DNA of 64,000 bases from Dromaius novaehollandiae. Its lineage: Eukaryota > Chordata > Aves > Casuariiformes > Dromaiidae. Shown piece after piece: positions 1-13,600 of the stretch (position 1 is the stretch's first letter; each line of letters begins with the position of its first letter). Location of the stretch: assembly GCF_036370855.1 (NCBI RefSeq), contig NC_088102.1, positions 42,135,835 to 42,199,834 of the forward strand. Direction: 5' to 3'. The notes below the pieces were generated by a model. That model was not told where the DNA came from. It ran no database searches and saw nothing but the letters and a program-made list of their open reading frames with translations. The position numbers were made by a program, and so were the translations under genes.

Positions 1-51
1 GCTCTTTGCAAAAGAAATAATACCTTTATTAGCAGTCTGCCACCTCTTTAC

Positions 52-3000
52 CTGGTGTTTTTGAGAAGGAGTGTTTCTGTATGTTGTGGTATTCCATAAA
101 CATGCTCAAATCCATGTAAAGAGAAGTCCGCACCTACAGAACTAGGGCCTATAGGAATAAAAAAAGACAAATTAAAAGACAAGAGCACAGAGTTCCATTC
201 TCAGGCTTAGATGAAAGTAACAGTGCAGAACAACCTAACCGTAATGAAAAACAATAATAATTTTGAAAGTTTTAGTAAGTAGCTGTTTCACACTTTCAAG
301 TTCACATTCATTATTACTTATGCATTAATTATATTACTTATATACTGTACTTCCTATCTGCTTAAGAAGGTAGAATGAATTAGTTTAATGGAAAAAACAT
401 GTAATAGTGGGTCATTTCCTTATTATGCAGTAAAACTGCTTAAAACTATCTCCTGTCTCTATCCCACTACCTATAAGCCAAGCTGTGCTGCACAGTAGTA
501 CAGCAGGATGGCTGTTAAGAGTCAGTTGCCTGTTTTCTAACACTCCTCTCTTCAGCCTCAGCCAGTGGAGCAGCATGCACAAGTGCCTCTGCCAGTGAAA
601 TAATCCTGTCACATTACTGAATCCAGAGCAACTTCTGGCAGGTGATCAGAGATCCTCTAGACTGACCAGCAGTGGCTTCTGGATCAGAAATTGACCAAAC
701 GGACTTTATTCCCCCAAAAGAGAGAAGGCAGTGAATCCATGATGTTGGCCTAGCCTATCAGACACAGCGTGAACAACAACAGTGACAGTTTCTTCCACCT
801 GCATGTCTTGACTGCAAACTGAGGAAGCCCCCACCATCAAGAGGAAGCTCTCTCAGACTTTGCTGTGTCTACTGCAGCTGCCAGGCAGTGCGGGTTGCTA
901 TAAAAGGTTGTATGATAAAGGTAATAGATGGAGTTAACCAACTCAGTTCATGCAGAACACAACCAGACAGACAGCAGATGCTTCTGCTTTTGGTCTTTAT
1001 TAATTTAAACCGTATTTGAGCTAGAAACCTACAGGTTTCTATACCACCCTTATCATTATTATTGCCACTCAAGCCTGCCCAGTATTTCCTTTTGTATTCC
1101 CCTACTTAAAAAAGCATTTCTCTGTAATAATTATTAATGCTTGGATATCATGATTTCTGATGTGTCATGAGAATAAGCTACAGGTGAAATCAACACTGTG
1201 CTGATATTAAAAAAAGAATGAGTTATATACCATTCAGCCACTCCAGACAGGGTTATGCTGTGTCAAGAACGGGACACGTTCCCCTCTGATGAAATGGGTC
1301 ACATTTAATGCATTCCCTCCTGAACAGAAACCTAACAGATATTTCCAGTGCCTTCATCAAATTTGTTACCAATAAGTGATAACTGATAGGCAATTTAAAA
1401 GAAGGATAGAGAGAGGTATTGGTAAACATTAAGTAGCTAGACAGAAAGCAGGCAGAAATATGAATGAACATGGGTATACACAAAGCAGTAAAGCTGTTTT
1501 CAGAACAAGATTGAGACTTACCATGAGCTTTGATATCTAAAAATCTGCCAAATTTCTCTTGCCAGAGACCTAGATCCTCTTGTTTCTCCTACATAAACAA
1601 AAATGCATAAGCCTAGGAAATGCGACTGCTCAGGCCATATATTTCTAAGAAAAACATCTTTACCCACATGAGATTTATACATGATTAACTGATTATTTAC
1701 CAAATATGACTAGTATATATGAATCCAAAATGCAATTTGGGTTCTGCTGCAGAAGTGTTACACTGAAGAACTGACATGCTAGTGGAGGACAAGTGCACTA
1801 TGCTACAGCAGAAGACAGCAGAAAAGTAATAACCGATCTCCTGAACTCTTAACATACTTATGAAATTCAATGTGATTTATGAATGGAGATGTTGGAACCA
1901 CACAGAAAAATCTATACAAAGAGAAACCAACTCCCTCCCCCCCAAACAGTAAGTCAGACAACAAATAAGCTCTGTAGACTCTCCAGAGTCCTGCTTGCAT
2001 AACTGATACTTTCAGCCTCCCTCAAATTTTAAGCCTTGTGCCCTTAAATGCCAACTTTTTGCAGTGTCTTTCCTACTTTTCTAATTTTATACCAGAGTAA
2101 GTGGGCATGGACTGGCCAGCAGTGTGACTGCCCCAGAGCAAGCACACTCTGCAGCAGAACTCAGAGTTCAGATGCAAGTATGCTGCAGGCAGCATAGCTC
2201 CTGCCATTTATAACAGCACGGCAGAGTAACAGCCATCTGCTCAACGGCAGACTAAAATTACATCATGGGCACAATTCGGCCCACTGAGAAAAATGGTATG
2301 TGTCTTTATGCACTGCCAGGACCAGGTCTTTTTTCACAGAGAATCTTATAATAGTAGTAAGCACGGACATATGTGAAAACATATCTTTGGACTGGTTATA
2401 AAGCAGTTCTCTTTCTTTTCAAATCATCTTTGCAAGGAAAAGGGAATTTGAAAATGAGCAAGTATCACCATGAAGCTCTCTGTTATGCATCTACTCCAAA
2501 TTAAAGAACAGAGATCAAGAACAAAAGAAAAAAGTCTAAATAAGAGCCAGATCTACCACCTGATGTTTTCTGCAGCCCCTGCAACACAAATAAACTTTAA
2601 TTCAATTACAAATTTGGCAAAGTATCTCAGTCTGGAATACCAGGCCCTTTTTGAAAGTCACTGAAAAATGATTAGCCTAAGAAAAAGTTGCATCATCTAT
2701 ACAGGAACATACATACATGGAACATTCATACAGGAACACCTGATGTGGGACCCTCAACCACATTCATCTCTCCTGTGAAAGAGTAGCTAGAAAGCCCACA
2801 GCACACTGCAATAAGCTCCAATAGAAAAGAGAAAGATCATTTCATTTTGGGGTCATGATAAAGATGAAGTCATTGCTATCTGTTGCATTTTAGGTGTGGC
2901 TGGCCTTCAGTTTGGCTGTTTTTAAGAACACTACCAGAAGAAATCATGAACAGGTGATTCTAATGAATCAAATGTCTTTTCTATAAACTATTCATGCTAG

Positions 3001-6000
3001 AATTACAGAGTAAGCATAGGTTACCTTAGAGGAGTCACTTGCTGCCTCCTCCTTGTTTTCTGCTGTAGTTTTGCTAATGAAAACAAGTATATAGAAATAA
3101 TTATTTTATTGACAATGTAAGGGAGGATTTCAAGTAGGAAATTCACAAAGCATTATGCATTGCCTTATATATTATATAGCAGTTTTGGTAATTGACTGTT
3201 TTGAAAACTAGTATCATAGTTAACAGCTCTAATTATCAAAACTTAATAGTCAAATTTTAATAGTCAATGTCTTTAAAGATTTTCATTCTATATTTGAGTT
3301 ACATTGATTCCTTGGGCTTTCACATTTTTTTCTGTGTCAGCATTTAACCCACACAGAAGATCCTCACTTTTGTTCTGCTCCATAAACGGCACTCTGTTAA
3401 TTAAAATTTTTGAAGTAATTTTCTCAAGGAGAAAGCTGCCTGCTATTTTCCTAGCTTTAATAAATGTCCTGCACTGTGGTTTCTCATCCTCTTAATCCCA
3501 TACAGTGGGATTGGCCTGTAAATTGTTGCAACTATATGACACATTATAAAGGGAACAAAACTTCCCCAAGCATCAAATCTAGTCAAAAACGAAGAGACAA
3601 AACTGAGAACCTCATCATATTACCATCATTGACTCCCAAGAAAGACAATGGAACACGAACATTGTAGTGTCTTAAAGATTTGGCCCTTAAATGAGGTTAG
3701 CACGAGCACATGGCTGCTGTAAGGGGCTCAAACAGCCTGTAATTAATTGATATAGAATTTCTTCGTTAAAATTTCACTACTTAACTGGCATGAGGTAAAA
3801 GAGATGCCAGGTTTCAAGGTGTGAGGGCTTCCACCACAGAAATAGCAATTCCACAGAACTGCTTACCTGCAGCTACAGCACAACCAATACCTATAGTGGG
3901 ATACAAAGATACTGTACCTAGCACTGGGAGGTGGTTTTAAGTGCTCAAAATATAACAACCCATTGGAATTCATGCTCAGAACAATCTCATTCTTGGACTG
4001 TAGCTCAATCTGGAAGGGGTCTGCTGTGACTTGAAGCTTGTACTCCTCATTAACACTCTTCAGCACCAAAATACCTGCCTCTTTATGGGATATAGAGAGT
4101 CTGCAAATGAAAAGCAATGACAGCTTTACATGAATCAGCAACACGGGAAATCTACTGCAGCTAAACATGAAGTTGAAACAAAATAAGGGCCGAGAATATC
4201 TGCATATATTACAAAAACTCAAGGCTCATGTTGAAGCAAAGACCCTCAAAATACGCGCTGTGTTCAGGCCCCATTGCACAATGCAATAGGTGGCTATAGG
4301 ACTGCCTTAAACATTTTTCAAAGTTTGCATTCCTTTCACACTAATAGGTAATGCCTTAGAGAAAATGATGCATCATAACTGGTAGGCTATTTTTGACTAG
4401 GACAAATAGCCGCAAGTTTCTGATATACATGAATAAACTTTCTCCTTTGTATTTAACATGAATTTTTGAAAACAAATTATCCACATGCATTTTTATTTTT
4501 GCTCTCTGTAATTCTTGGTATTGCAGAGAGACAACTATTAAGTTCAGCACAAATGAGAGGGAAAGGAACACACCTTTGAAAATGAAGCTGTATAAGGTAC
4601 CGATATGCTAAATCATCTCTCATCACTTACCTCTGGGTGGCAGGTTCCTTTATGAGAACATCAAGAACTTCGTACCTTGCTCTGAGAGGAGCTGCCTCAT
4701 TAATTTTAAGCCTGAAAATATTGCCCTCTATTTCCCAAATTTCTACCTGCAGAAGAACCTGGAAGCAAACAGGTACACTGGCAATGATAAAAATACCAAT
4801 TTACTTTCAACTCAAAGTCCTCAGACACTTATGGTCTGAAAACAAAAGCATGTCTGCTTTCTTATTTAATGCACGTTAGTATTGCAGAGTAATGATCATC
4901 ATCCGTCTGAATTTACATCAGCTACCTCTACTTCTCTGCTTTGAAGAAGCAGCTCTTTAACTGGACTCTAACTTCAGGTCTCTCTTGTCTAGCATATTGC
5001 AGCTCTTCCCACAAGCAGCAAGGAAAACACTAATCTTGAAGCTTGAAGAATTTTACTACTACTGTGCTGTCAATATAAGAGCAGGTTACCACTGAGATGT
5101 GGGCTTTCTGTCAAAACATCAGTGCTCTGTCTTCACTAGTAATCACAGTGGAGCTTACACTGATGAACTGCATCAGAAAGACACCTGAAGAAAATGCTTA
5201 ATAGTGCTCTACCCACCAAGATGTATAACTTGCTATTTTATAGTTCGGGGAATTGTGAAATCACTCTGTTCCAGCTCATAAAAAATGACCCTTTTTCTTC
5301 TGCTGGGGATCTCTATGCAAGAATTAAGATTTTTCCTGGTTTCTTCTTTCTTAATCTTTCTTCCTGTGAGACACAGAATTGGCTGAAGAATTTTGGCCTG
5401 GTATCTTTTCCCTTCACCTGGAAGCCAGTCAGTCCTGTTCTCTTCCAAGGGATAAAAGAACTGTGAGGCCAGACAGAGAGTAGGCAAGAGAGAAGAAATT
5501 TGAGTTCCAAATCCTGCTCCCTAGGAAATATTTTACACAATAGTGTCTTTAAATAAACCTCCAAACCGTCTAGTGAGCCATGGAGTCTTTAGTCTTTCAC
5601 CTCTTTTCTGAGTACCTTAAAGCCTAAGCAAAAAATAGGCTGCTTTTTCTGTACTGATTGCAAGAAGATCAGGATCACCAAGAGAGACAGAAAATAAATT
5701 CATGCAGTCTCTCTCATGTGATGGTTAGAGCATAGAATGGGGGTGCTGTAGTTCCAAACTCCCATAATCTAAGACAGGTTTAGGTTGTCCATTCCCTGGG
5801 TGAATGTGCTAGCTGCTACACTGTTAGAGAAATGGAAGACACTCCTCTTCCTGGCTGTCTTCTTAACTGTGAATCTATTCATGGATGAGAAAGACTTCTT
5901 TCTGCCAAAAAGCTGCTTTTCAGCAAACACAGGAATATGAAAGGCATGGTTAGGAGGTGCTGAAAAGTAGTCGATCTTATTTCATTAAGCAAACAAAATT

Positions 6001-9000
6001 TATTATTTTGGAGTAGTGGAGAAAACTCTGAATTACAAACTTTTTTTTTTCAGAAAAAAAGAATTCTGTTCAGATTTTTCATAGAGCCATTAAAGACTTT
6101 TTAAAAAGTTTATTAAAATATCTGGTATCTTTGAATAGTCTCAAGTTGTCAGAAAAATACTGACCAGAAAGGATATCTTTATGCTGATACTTTGCATCAT
6201 ATCATAAATACCCACCACTGAAGGACCTCAAGTACTATCAGACCTGTTGATAATATTCATTGCTATTTCTGGAAACACTCTTATAATAGGTGAGACCTAT
6301 CAAAACAGAGTGTTTATACTCTCTTATGAGGTGATAGGTATAAATACTTTCTTATGAAGGTGAGATCTCACCTTATTCTCCTCATGAATAATTTGGAATT
6401 TGACATTGTCATCACTTAATGTGACAGAATCCAACAATGCTCGATACGAGGATTTTCCAGGATGTAGAAGTTTCTGACGCCTGTCAAGACAAAAAAATAT
6501 TTTTGATCTCCCTAACTGTTGTGGCTTAAATCACACATCAGGGCACAATATTAGATTAGAAATGTTTACTTAATAACGCTGCCTTGAATTTTTCCAAATA
6601 CTAGTATTATCAGTGCTTCAAGAAAAGGGGAAAAAGAGGGCATATGGTTCTGAGCACACATACATACACGTATTTATGTATGAATGAGATGTAAAACAGA
6701 GGGTTTTAGCCACCCATCATCACCCTATGTGCTGTTTTTTTTTTTTTTAACAGTAACAGGTTTAATTCAAGTGATCAGCTAAATACTAAGTTGTCCAGTT
6801 ACATTCTGCTTCTTCCCAGGACCCCAGAAATTTCAGCTGAACAAACCATTTTCACTTTTTTTCATACGCTGCTGCCTGGTTTGCAGCACCCTTGTGAACA
6901 GTTTCTACATTCTGTGGTGATGAAGCAATTTGTGCTTGTGTAATCTGTAACTGCCTGGATATGCACTCCAGTATATTCCTCTTCAAGAGATACTCTGGAG
7001 CCTACAGACCTAAAAAAGCGCTTTGCCTTGACACACCTAGTGCTTGGGCTGTCAAAACAAAAGCAGGAACTGAAAAAGGAGAATGGCCAAAGACTGGATG
7101 GGCTGCTACAAGTTTTGACTGCAGCTTTAAGCCCTGATGATGTTTTTAGGACAGAGTTCCTGAAATGAAGGCTTTCTCAACTGTTTGGAGCATGCTTCTT
7201 GCTGAGCCAGGGTTTTATGAATTGTTTGAACATGGCTACCTTAAAAGGAAGTTTCTTTACTGGTAAACTGGCTTTGTTTCTTTGAAAACATATATTGCAC
7301 AAATGTGGGCAGTCAGATACAGTTTGGTTTTTTTTAACAGGATCTGATGCTTGCCAACACATGGAAAGCGCCTATTGAGAAATTAGATTTGATACGCTAA
7401 AATGACAATAGGCTGGAGATGGATGATATGAAAAGAGGAAGGGAGTCCTGCTACCATTGGCAAAATGGTATTCTGGGCTTTTGAATGTAATTTTCTGCAA
7501 AACAGAAGCAAATGCCTCAAAGTGTAACCTAGTATGTCAGTGGCTACTTGGTGTACCACCGGGCAACCGTTCCTTTTACCTGAGAAACACGGAAGACAAT
7601 GGAGGATGGAAGGAAAAAAGCAGGGGGAGACGTATCTCAGTTAGAAATGGGATGAGAAAAGAGCATTTAGCTTAAGATTAACAGAGTAATGAGTTTAGGT
7701 TTGATACTGAATTCTGGACAAGATACTTGCTCAACTGTAGTGCAATCTTGTAAGCTATTGTCACAAAGCCTTTCAGATCAAATGGCAGAAATTTTGGAAG
7801 ACTATTTCTCTTGAGAGTTCTATCATTTTAAATTCTGCATATTCAAAGTCAAGAAAATAAGCTCCTTTTTATCCTATCGAGAATTAAAATATTGCAGGGG
7901 CTTTGTCAGATGAAAGGACTGACAACTTTGGGAATTTTAAGAGAAGAGGTTTTGGATACAAGATTTCACCTTAGCTTTTCTGCTCTTTTAAAATACGCTG
8001 ATTACTGCATGTTTAGAAGTATGTGGGATGCTCACTTTGAAAGGTGCATCCTGAAAGTAGCAGACTTGGTATGATTAAAATCAATGTGTATCAACTTCTG
8101 ATAACTTTTAGTATGACTAGTTTTTTAAAAAAATCTACACTACAATCCTTCCCCTTACCTATAAAAAGCAATCTGGTTGCATTCCTTAAACTTGCTTTTG
8201 TCCACAGCCTCATCCTGGACACTAGAAAGAGCAGAGAATGAAAATGTTTTAGTGTGTTCAGCAAACGTCTGTTGAATGATGAGATGGCAGAAACCCTGTT
8301 CAAGAGTGGTGAGGATTAAGGACAGTACAAACAGCTCTCACATACAAAATGTTGGACTTTGAACTATTCTTGAATATATGAGTGATTATTACAGATTTAA
8401 CTCAATAGTAAGCCACTTCCTTTTAAACTTTGAGAGTTTGAACAAACACCTGAATATGTGATGAGCAGCTGAATTTGAGTGCACCTGAATTTTTGGGGCC
8501 TTGCATTTTGACTCAACTTCTCTTTCTGGAGTCTTCCAGTTAAATATTCAGCTCCAGTAATATGAATGGAGAAATGGGCAAGGCTGGCAGAAAACAAGAA
8601 ACTCTGCTTCCATCTCTTCTACCTGCAGCGGGACCAAGGAGGGAGGGAGGCTTCTGATGGCCTTACTGACCTTCTGATTGCTCTGTGTTAGCTCCAGGTT
8701 TAGCAGATCTCTAGATCTGTTAGAAAATGGTAAATTTTTGGCTTGCCTGAAAAAATGGACTGCCAGTAGCGTCTAACATCAAAACATTTCTCATAGCACA
8801 TTGAGTTCAGACATGTGGAAGAGAATAAGGCTCTCAGATCTGCAGACAAAGAACTGTTACTTACAAAGTATTTAATAATTATATACAGGCAACAGATAAA
8901 AATGCAGACGGCAGTCAGGAAGACTCGATCACAACTACTTTGAACTAGCATTAATACACCTGCATTATTGTTGGAGAGCTGACAGCAACCCTAGATTTAG

Positions 9001-9734
9001 GCAATTTAGCTCTGCATATTATACACCATTTTGACTGAAGATACTCGTGTACCTTTTTTTTTGCATCAGGCCTCTGGAAATCTGTTGCCACATTTGACAC
9101 CTCTCTGCATGGCGAGGTATACGTGAAGGGTTTGCCCTGGCAGGGAATGCTGTCTTTATTTTTAACTGTCTCTGTAAGAAGGCCAAGTTAAGTAACGAAC
9201 CTTGCACTTAAAGCAGAAATTTTTAAGAGCTGGGACTGAGCTACTTCTCGGGAAGGTGGGAAATGCGTGTTCGCGTTCCTCACGGAAAGCTCTCCTTCCT
9301 ACAGCACCTTTTCGCTGCTCCATCGCTCTTCTTCCGAGAGAGGCCCAAAGCCTTCCGAGAGCCACCGCCGCTCCTCACAGAAACCCGCTACAAAGCCCCT
9401 AGCGCGCGGGGCTGCGGCGGCCGGGCCTCACGGCACACGCCCGCTGCCCGGGGGCACCGAGGCCGCGCCGGGCTCCCTCCCCGCCCCCAGACCCGCCACC
9501 GCGCCGGAGGCGGGACGTCGGGCTGCGGTGCCGGCCGAGCGGCGGCGGTGCGGCAGCGGTGGGGGGGGACAAGCCCCGCTGCCCTGAGCCCCCGAGCCCG
9601 GCCCCGCTGCGGGCGACAACGGGCGGCGGAGCCGGCCCGGCGCAGCCCCCGCGGCCGCCATTTCCTCCGCGCGCTGCCGCGGCAGCAGCGGGCGCGGGGC
9701 GTTACCTGATCCCCTCCTGCGCGGCAGCCTCCAT
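52..9734 (-). CDS. GANC: Neutral alpha-glucosidase C, 5' part (8 coding exons; gene continues off the left edge)
   Basis: Glycoside hydrolase family 31 enzyme that removes terminal alpha-1,4 glucose from glycogen and maltooligosaccharides. Minus-strand exons, 5' to 3': 9706-9734, 8159-8221, 6372-6480, 4631-4746, 3918-4100, 3025-3073, 1522-1588, 52-148. All have AG acceptors and GT donors, and the phases match at every join, giving 237 codons plus 2 nt. Peptides that identify it against remembered human GANC are [10 protein letters not shown] at the start, [42 protein letters not shown], and [16 protein letters not shown], a conserved block of the GH31 N-terminal beta-sandwich domain. Catalytic aspartates belong to exons outside the window. 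The start is chosen from a strong Kozak context (GCCATGG) and agreement with human MEAA. Exon 6 is lineage-variable, acidic and lysine-rich (about residues 168-184). Its paralogue GANAB would be much more divergent in the N-terminus, so the assignment is firm. Confidence 0.95.
6357..6374 (-). promoter_or_regulatory. GANC: 18-bp perfect palindrome covering the GANC exon 3 5' splice site
   Basis: AAGGTGAGATCTCACCTT is its own reverse complement. On the GANC sense strand its first three bases are the last exon 3 codon (AAG) and the next six are the donor GTGAGA. The transcript could fold into a 7-bp hairpin with a GATC loop that hides the donor. A regulatory effect is inference. Confidence 0.6.
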
Positions 9735-10600
9735 GGCGGGGCTCCGCCAGCGCGGGGGGAGGCGAGGCGGCAGGGCAGCGGGCGGCCCGCGCCACCCCTC
9801 GCGTAGCGGCTGCCCTTCACTCGCTGCCGAGGGCCGCCAGCCCGGGCGCTGCCGCTTTGTGGCGGCGGCGGCGAGGCCCGGCCGTGACGCTGCCCCAGGG
9901 GCGCGGGGCCGCCGCTCGCACCCGCCGGCGCCGCGCTGACAGCTGCTGCGGCCGCCGGTTCTCCCCGCCCGCGGGCCGCAGGCGCCTGGGGGGCGGCGAC
10001 GGCGCAGCTCCGCGCGAGGCAGCGGCTCCGCCCCGCGCCGCCGCCGTTTGCTCACGACAGCCGCGTCCCCGCCGCGGGGAGCGGAAGGGGCGCGGCCAGC
10101 GCAGCGGCCTGCGTGCGGCGGGATGGCGGCGGCGCCGCGCTGCGGGGGGTGGCGGCGGCGGCCCGGGGCTGCCCTGCTGCTGCCGCTGGCGGTGCTGCTG
10201 CTGGCGGGCGCGGCAGGTGCCGGGCAGCTCTCCAAGTGGGAGCTCCCGGTGCCCCTGGTGAGTGCGGGGCGACGCCGGGTGGGGGGCTTCTCGCCTCGCC
10301 GCCGGGCCCGCTGGCTGCGGCGGGCGGAGGCTTCTCCCGGCCCCCGCGGGGGGAGCGGCCCGCGGCCTGTGCGGCCCTGCGCTGCGGCTGGGGCGCGCCC
10401 GGGTCGGGCCGGGGCGCGCCCGGGGTGGCGGCGCCCCCTCCTCTCGCGGCCGGGCCCTCCGCCGCCCGCAGCCCCCTTGGGGCGCCGCGGGGCGGGGAGG
10501 CGGCGGAGACCGGGCCCCCGGGCGCCTGGAGCGGGGGGTTTCGGCTGAGGGGAGCGCGGGCGTCTGGGAAGGCGAGGCGTTTTCCACCCCGTCGCTTGCA
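9380..10600. promoter_or_regulatory. CpG island with divergent GANC / TMEM87A promoter
   Basis: Dense CpG and GC-rich sequence spans both first exons. The GANC ATG (minus, 9734) and TMEM87A ATG (plus, 10123) diverge with 388 bp between them, so transcription starts must lie within that gap. There is no TATA box. The gap holds GC boxes (CCGCCCCG near 10030) and an ETS-like GCGGAAGGG near 10081. On the minus strand a YY1-like GAAATGGCGGCC lies at about 9653-9665, just inside GANC intron 1. The head-to-head pair is also present in human as remembered. Confidence 0.85.
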
Positions 10601-13600
10601 CCGCGCCTGTTCGAAGTTGCGTGGTGAAAGGCCGGTTGTTTCATTAAACTTGTGTTTACTAAGCGGTGAGAGTTAGTAATGCACAGTTTTGGTGAGGCTT
10701 TCGAGCTTCGCAAGGAAAATTAAAGAGCTTTGATTAACGTTCCTGTTGATTTTAGGAACAAAAATCTTTTTTTGGGGGTGGCTAAAGTGTAAGCCTCCTT
10801 ATAAGGAAGAAAATGTAAATCATTTTAATAAAGACACATGAAGTTGGTTCTGTTTTGCAGAACAAAACCCCCCAAGCCTTTCATGCTATCCTTAAAAGTA
10901 TACTGAAGGGCTGGTGAAGCATGACTGGAAAATCCAGTAAGGCTGGCTCCTAGTTTGGCATTCACTTTCATTACTGTATTGACTTAAAATTCTGAGTGGA
11001 AAAAGATAATGTTTATTTAAGCTCGGTGACATTAAACTCGCTAATATCTTCTCTTTCTTTTGTCTGTGCAGGGGAAGAAGTTTTTTAACTTTGGAAAGAT
11101 TCTCTTCAGCAACACCACCATTTTCTTAAGATGTGAGTGAGCACAAGGGATTAACCTGTTCTACTGTCTGTTTGACACAGCCCCTGCTTAATATTTGGGA
11201 CTCAAAACACTGAAAAGTTTTTAATTGCGCTGGTTGTGGTGGCAGATAATCTCTTGGTACTAGATGTAGGCCGCTGGTCTGATATAGTTGGGTGTGTTAG
11301 CAGCCTTGAGGCCTCCCAGTTTAGGCTGCAGCAGGAGTGGGTGGTTCTGCTCTGGCTGTTTGTGGAAAGGGTGAGATGGGCAGTGGGAGCCCCACTTCAT
11401 TTCAGATGGAATATACTTAAGTGTGAAATGTGCTGAGCCCCTAGTGAGGTGTCCTTGTTGTATTTCAGATATGTTAAATTGGTCTGGCTGGGAGGTTTGG
11501 GGCCTGTTGCGCTGTAGGGTGGCTGATGCCAGCGTGCAGGAGGCAGTGCTTTTGAGACCCTGTTCCTTTGTAGCTGGATACCTCCAGGAGTGGTAAGGGA
11601 ATGTCATTGGATGCTACGATAGAGCCCTTCTGAGAGTTGAGTTCTCTCTTCCTGATCACAGTATGCGAGTGAGCTAAGGAGAAGATAAGTTGCTTGTTCT
11701 TCCTATTGCTCTTCTCTGATCTGGCCAGAGCTATGGATTATCTGGGTTAGCGCAATAAGCTGAATTTCTATAAAATAGCCTCTCATATGTAAATATGTGG
11801 ATCTCATTGAGGTGGCAGTCTCATGTGGATGTAGGTGACTTGTGGATGTAAATGGATGATTTAAAGGCTGAAATCTTTCCCATGCACTTTGAGTGCTTTG
11901 AGGGACTGTTTGCACCAGAAACGTACCTGCTCTTCTTGGCATGGTGCCTCAAAGGGAGCTTGTTTAAGTGCCTCCATTAATGAATCTAAATATGGATCCA
12001 TATGAATCTAAAATAGGAGGCTTATACTAAGGTAGTTATTAGTGAAGGCTCATCAGTTCTAGATTAGGGTTTTCCCATTTGTCCAGTGTAGCTCAAATGT
12101 TGAGTTTCACAGCTTGCAGCTAAACAGCTCTAAGTGTGCAGAACCAAAATGTAGAAATCTGATGCTTGGGGGTGGGGGGAGAAAAGGGGTTTTGAAAAGG
12201 GTATCTGGAACTTTCATTAGATTTTTTTTTTTTTTTTTGGTCTAAAGTTTAATAGAAATAATGAGCTTATACTAACATGACATCTAAGACTTGGAACCCC
12301 ACTGTAACCTCTCTGGTAAGTCTGATTATCAGGTGTACAGGTGAAATAACCAAGAGAAGGAAGGAGTCAAGGCACAGAGGAAATAGGATTTGCTTACTGT
12401 AAGACAGGTTTGTGGCAGAACTGGCAGTAAGAATCAGGTCTCCTGGCTCCTGTTATAGGCTTCTTCAACTTCGCTGTGCTGTCAGCCTTTAAATAGGGAT
12501 TAAGCTGTAAAATTCTGTAGTGAAGATGCTATTTTACATACCGGTTTGATTAAAAGATTTACGTGAGTTTAGATAATGAATCACTTGCAGACCTGGCAGC
12601 AAAGGCTAAGAATCTAACTTCAGTTTCTCAGCCTAGATGATACTTAACCTGTATCTGATATTGACTGCCTAAAAATTGGTGTGTAAAGCAAAGCTTCATC
12701 TTTATTGTCTTTCCTTCCTTCTTTGCTCTTGTCTACGTGGAAACTGATCTCTTCTGTTTGCTGTCTGTTGCTTCTTCCATCTGCTCTGTAGTGTTCGTGC
12801 AACAACCTGGTCTTTCTTGCCAAGCAAGATTTCTCCTGTGTTATTGGTGTTTTTGGTGAGGACCTGTATTTCCCGCTGCTCTTTTCTTGATTTTTATGGT
12901 GTATTCCATGTACTGGCATCTAGTGATTTCTTCTGCTTCTGACTGGGAAGGACTGCCGCTGATACTTATTATTGTCTGTAATGAATTCATTTTTATCTGC
13001 TACTTTTCTTCAGTGCTATTTTTGAAAGCATCTGGCTTCCTGTCTAGAATTGTGGTAGATATCCTGCTTTCATCTTTGTGTTGGTACAAAGACTGTATTT
13101 GAACTGAATGTTGCCGGTTTTGTTTGAAGGCTAATGAACTTTGATTTCCATGTTGCTGAAATCAGTAAATGCCATGAATGCCTCTTCACTCTTTTGTAGT
13201 ACTTCTTTAAGATTTCTGTCAGCAGTTGTTTGCCTAGATTGATAGATTATCATAGTTTGTTTCGCCTTTTTATTGGTATTAATGCTGAACGTATAGTTTC
13301 AGTAATGTCTGTCTTGATGTTTCATATCTTTTGATCCCTGCTATTTTTCTTTGTAGCACTTTTTTGAGGTGTTCCTCATGTGACTAATGTTATCAGAAAA
13401 GCCTTTGTCTTGTAGGAATTTGCCATCTACCCACATCACTGTGTTGTTTGTGTTGCCTCTCCGTTTCTTTGTTTTTCCATCTGTCACATTTATGGCTTTG
13501 TAGAGAATGTATACCCTGTGTTCAGACTTACCAGGAGGAGTCATAGGGAAACTCTTATTTTTCAGTGACTGCATTTCATTTTTTTTTTTAAATCTTTGAT

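Noticed and set aside
3863-3917. Continuation of GANC exon 5 reading frame to a further donor-like site at 3866
   Set aside because: The frame past 3918 ([11 protein letters not shown]...) does not resemble GANC, whereas splicing from 3918 to 3073 restores phase and the expected acidic/lysine segment.
9263-10713. Multiple long open frames of 100-300 codons on both strands
   Set aside because: Low-complexity Arg/Ala/Pro/Gly translations of a CpG island. Only the GANC and TMEM87A first exons are supported by splice sites and homology.
12222-12251. T17 run with an antisense ATTAAA, considered as the poly(A) tail of a retrocopy ending the 12640-13590 block
   Set aside because: A MIR-like fragment lies between the two, so a single insertion would need a SINE inside it. 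The T-run is more simply a homopolymer.
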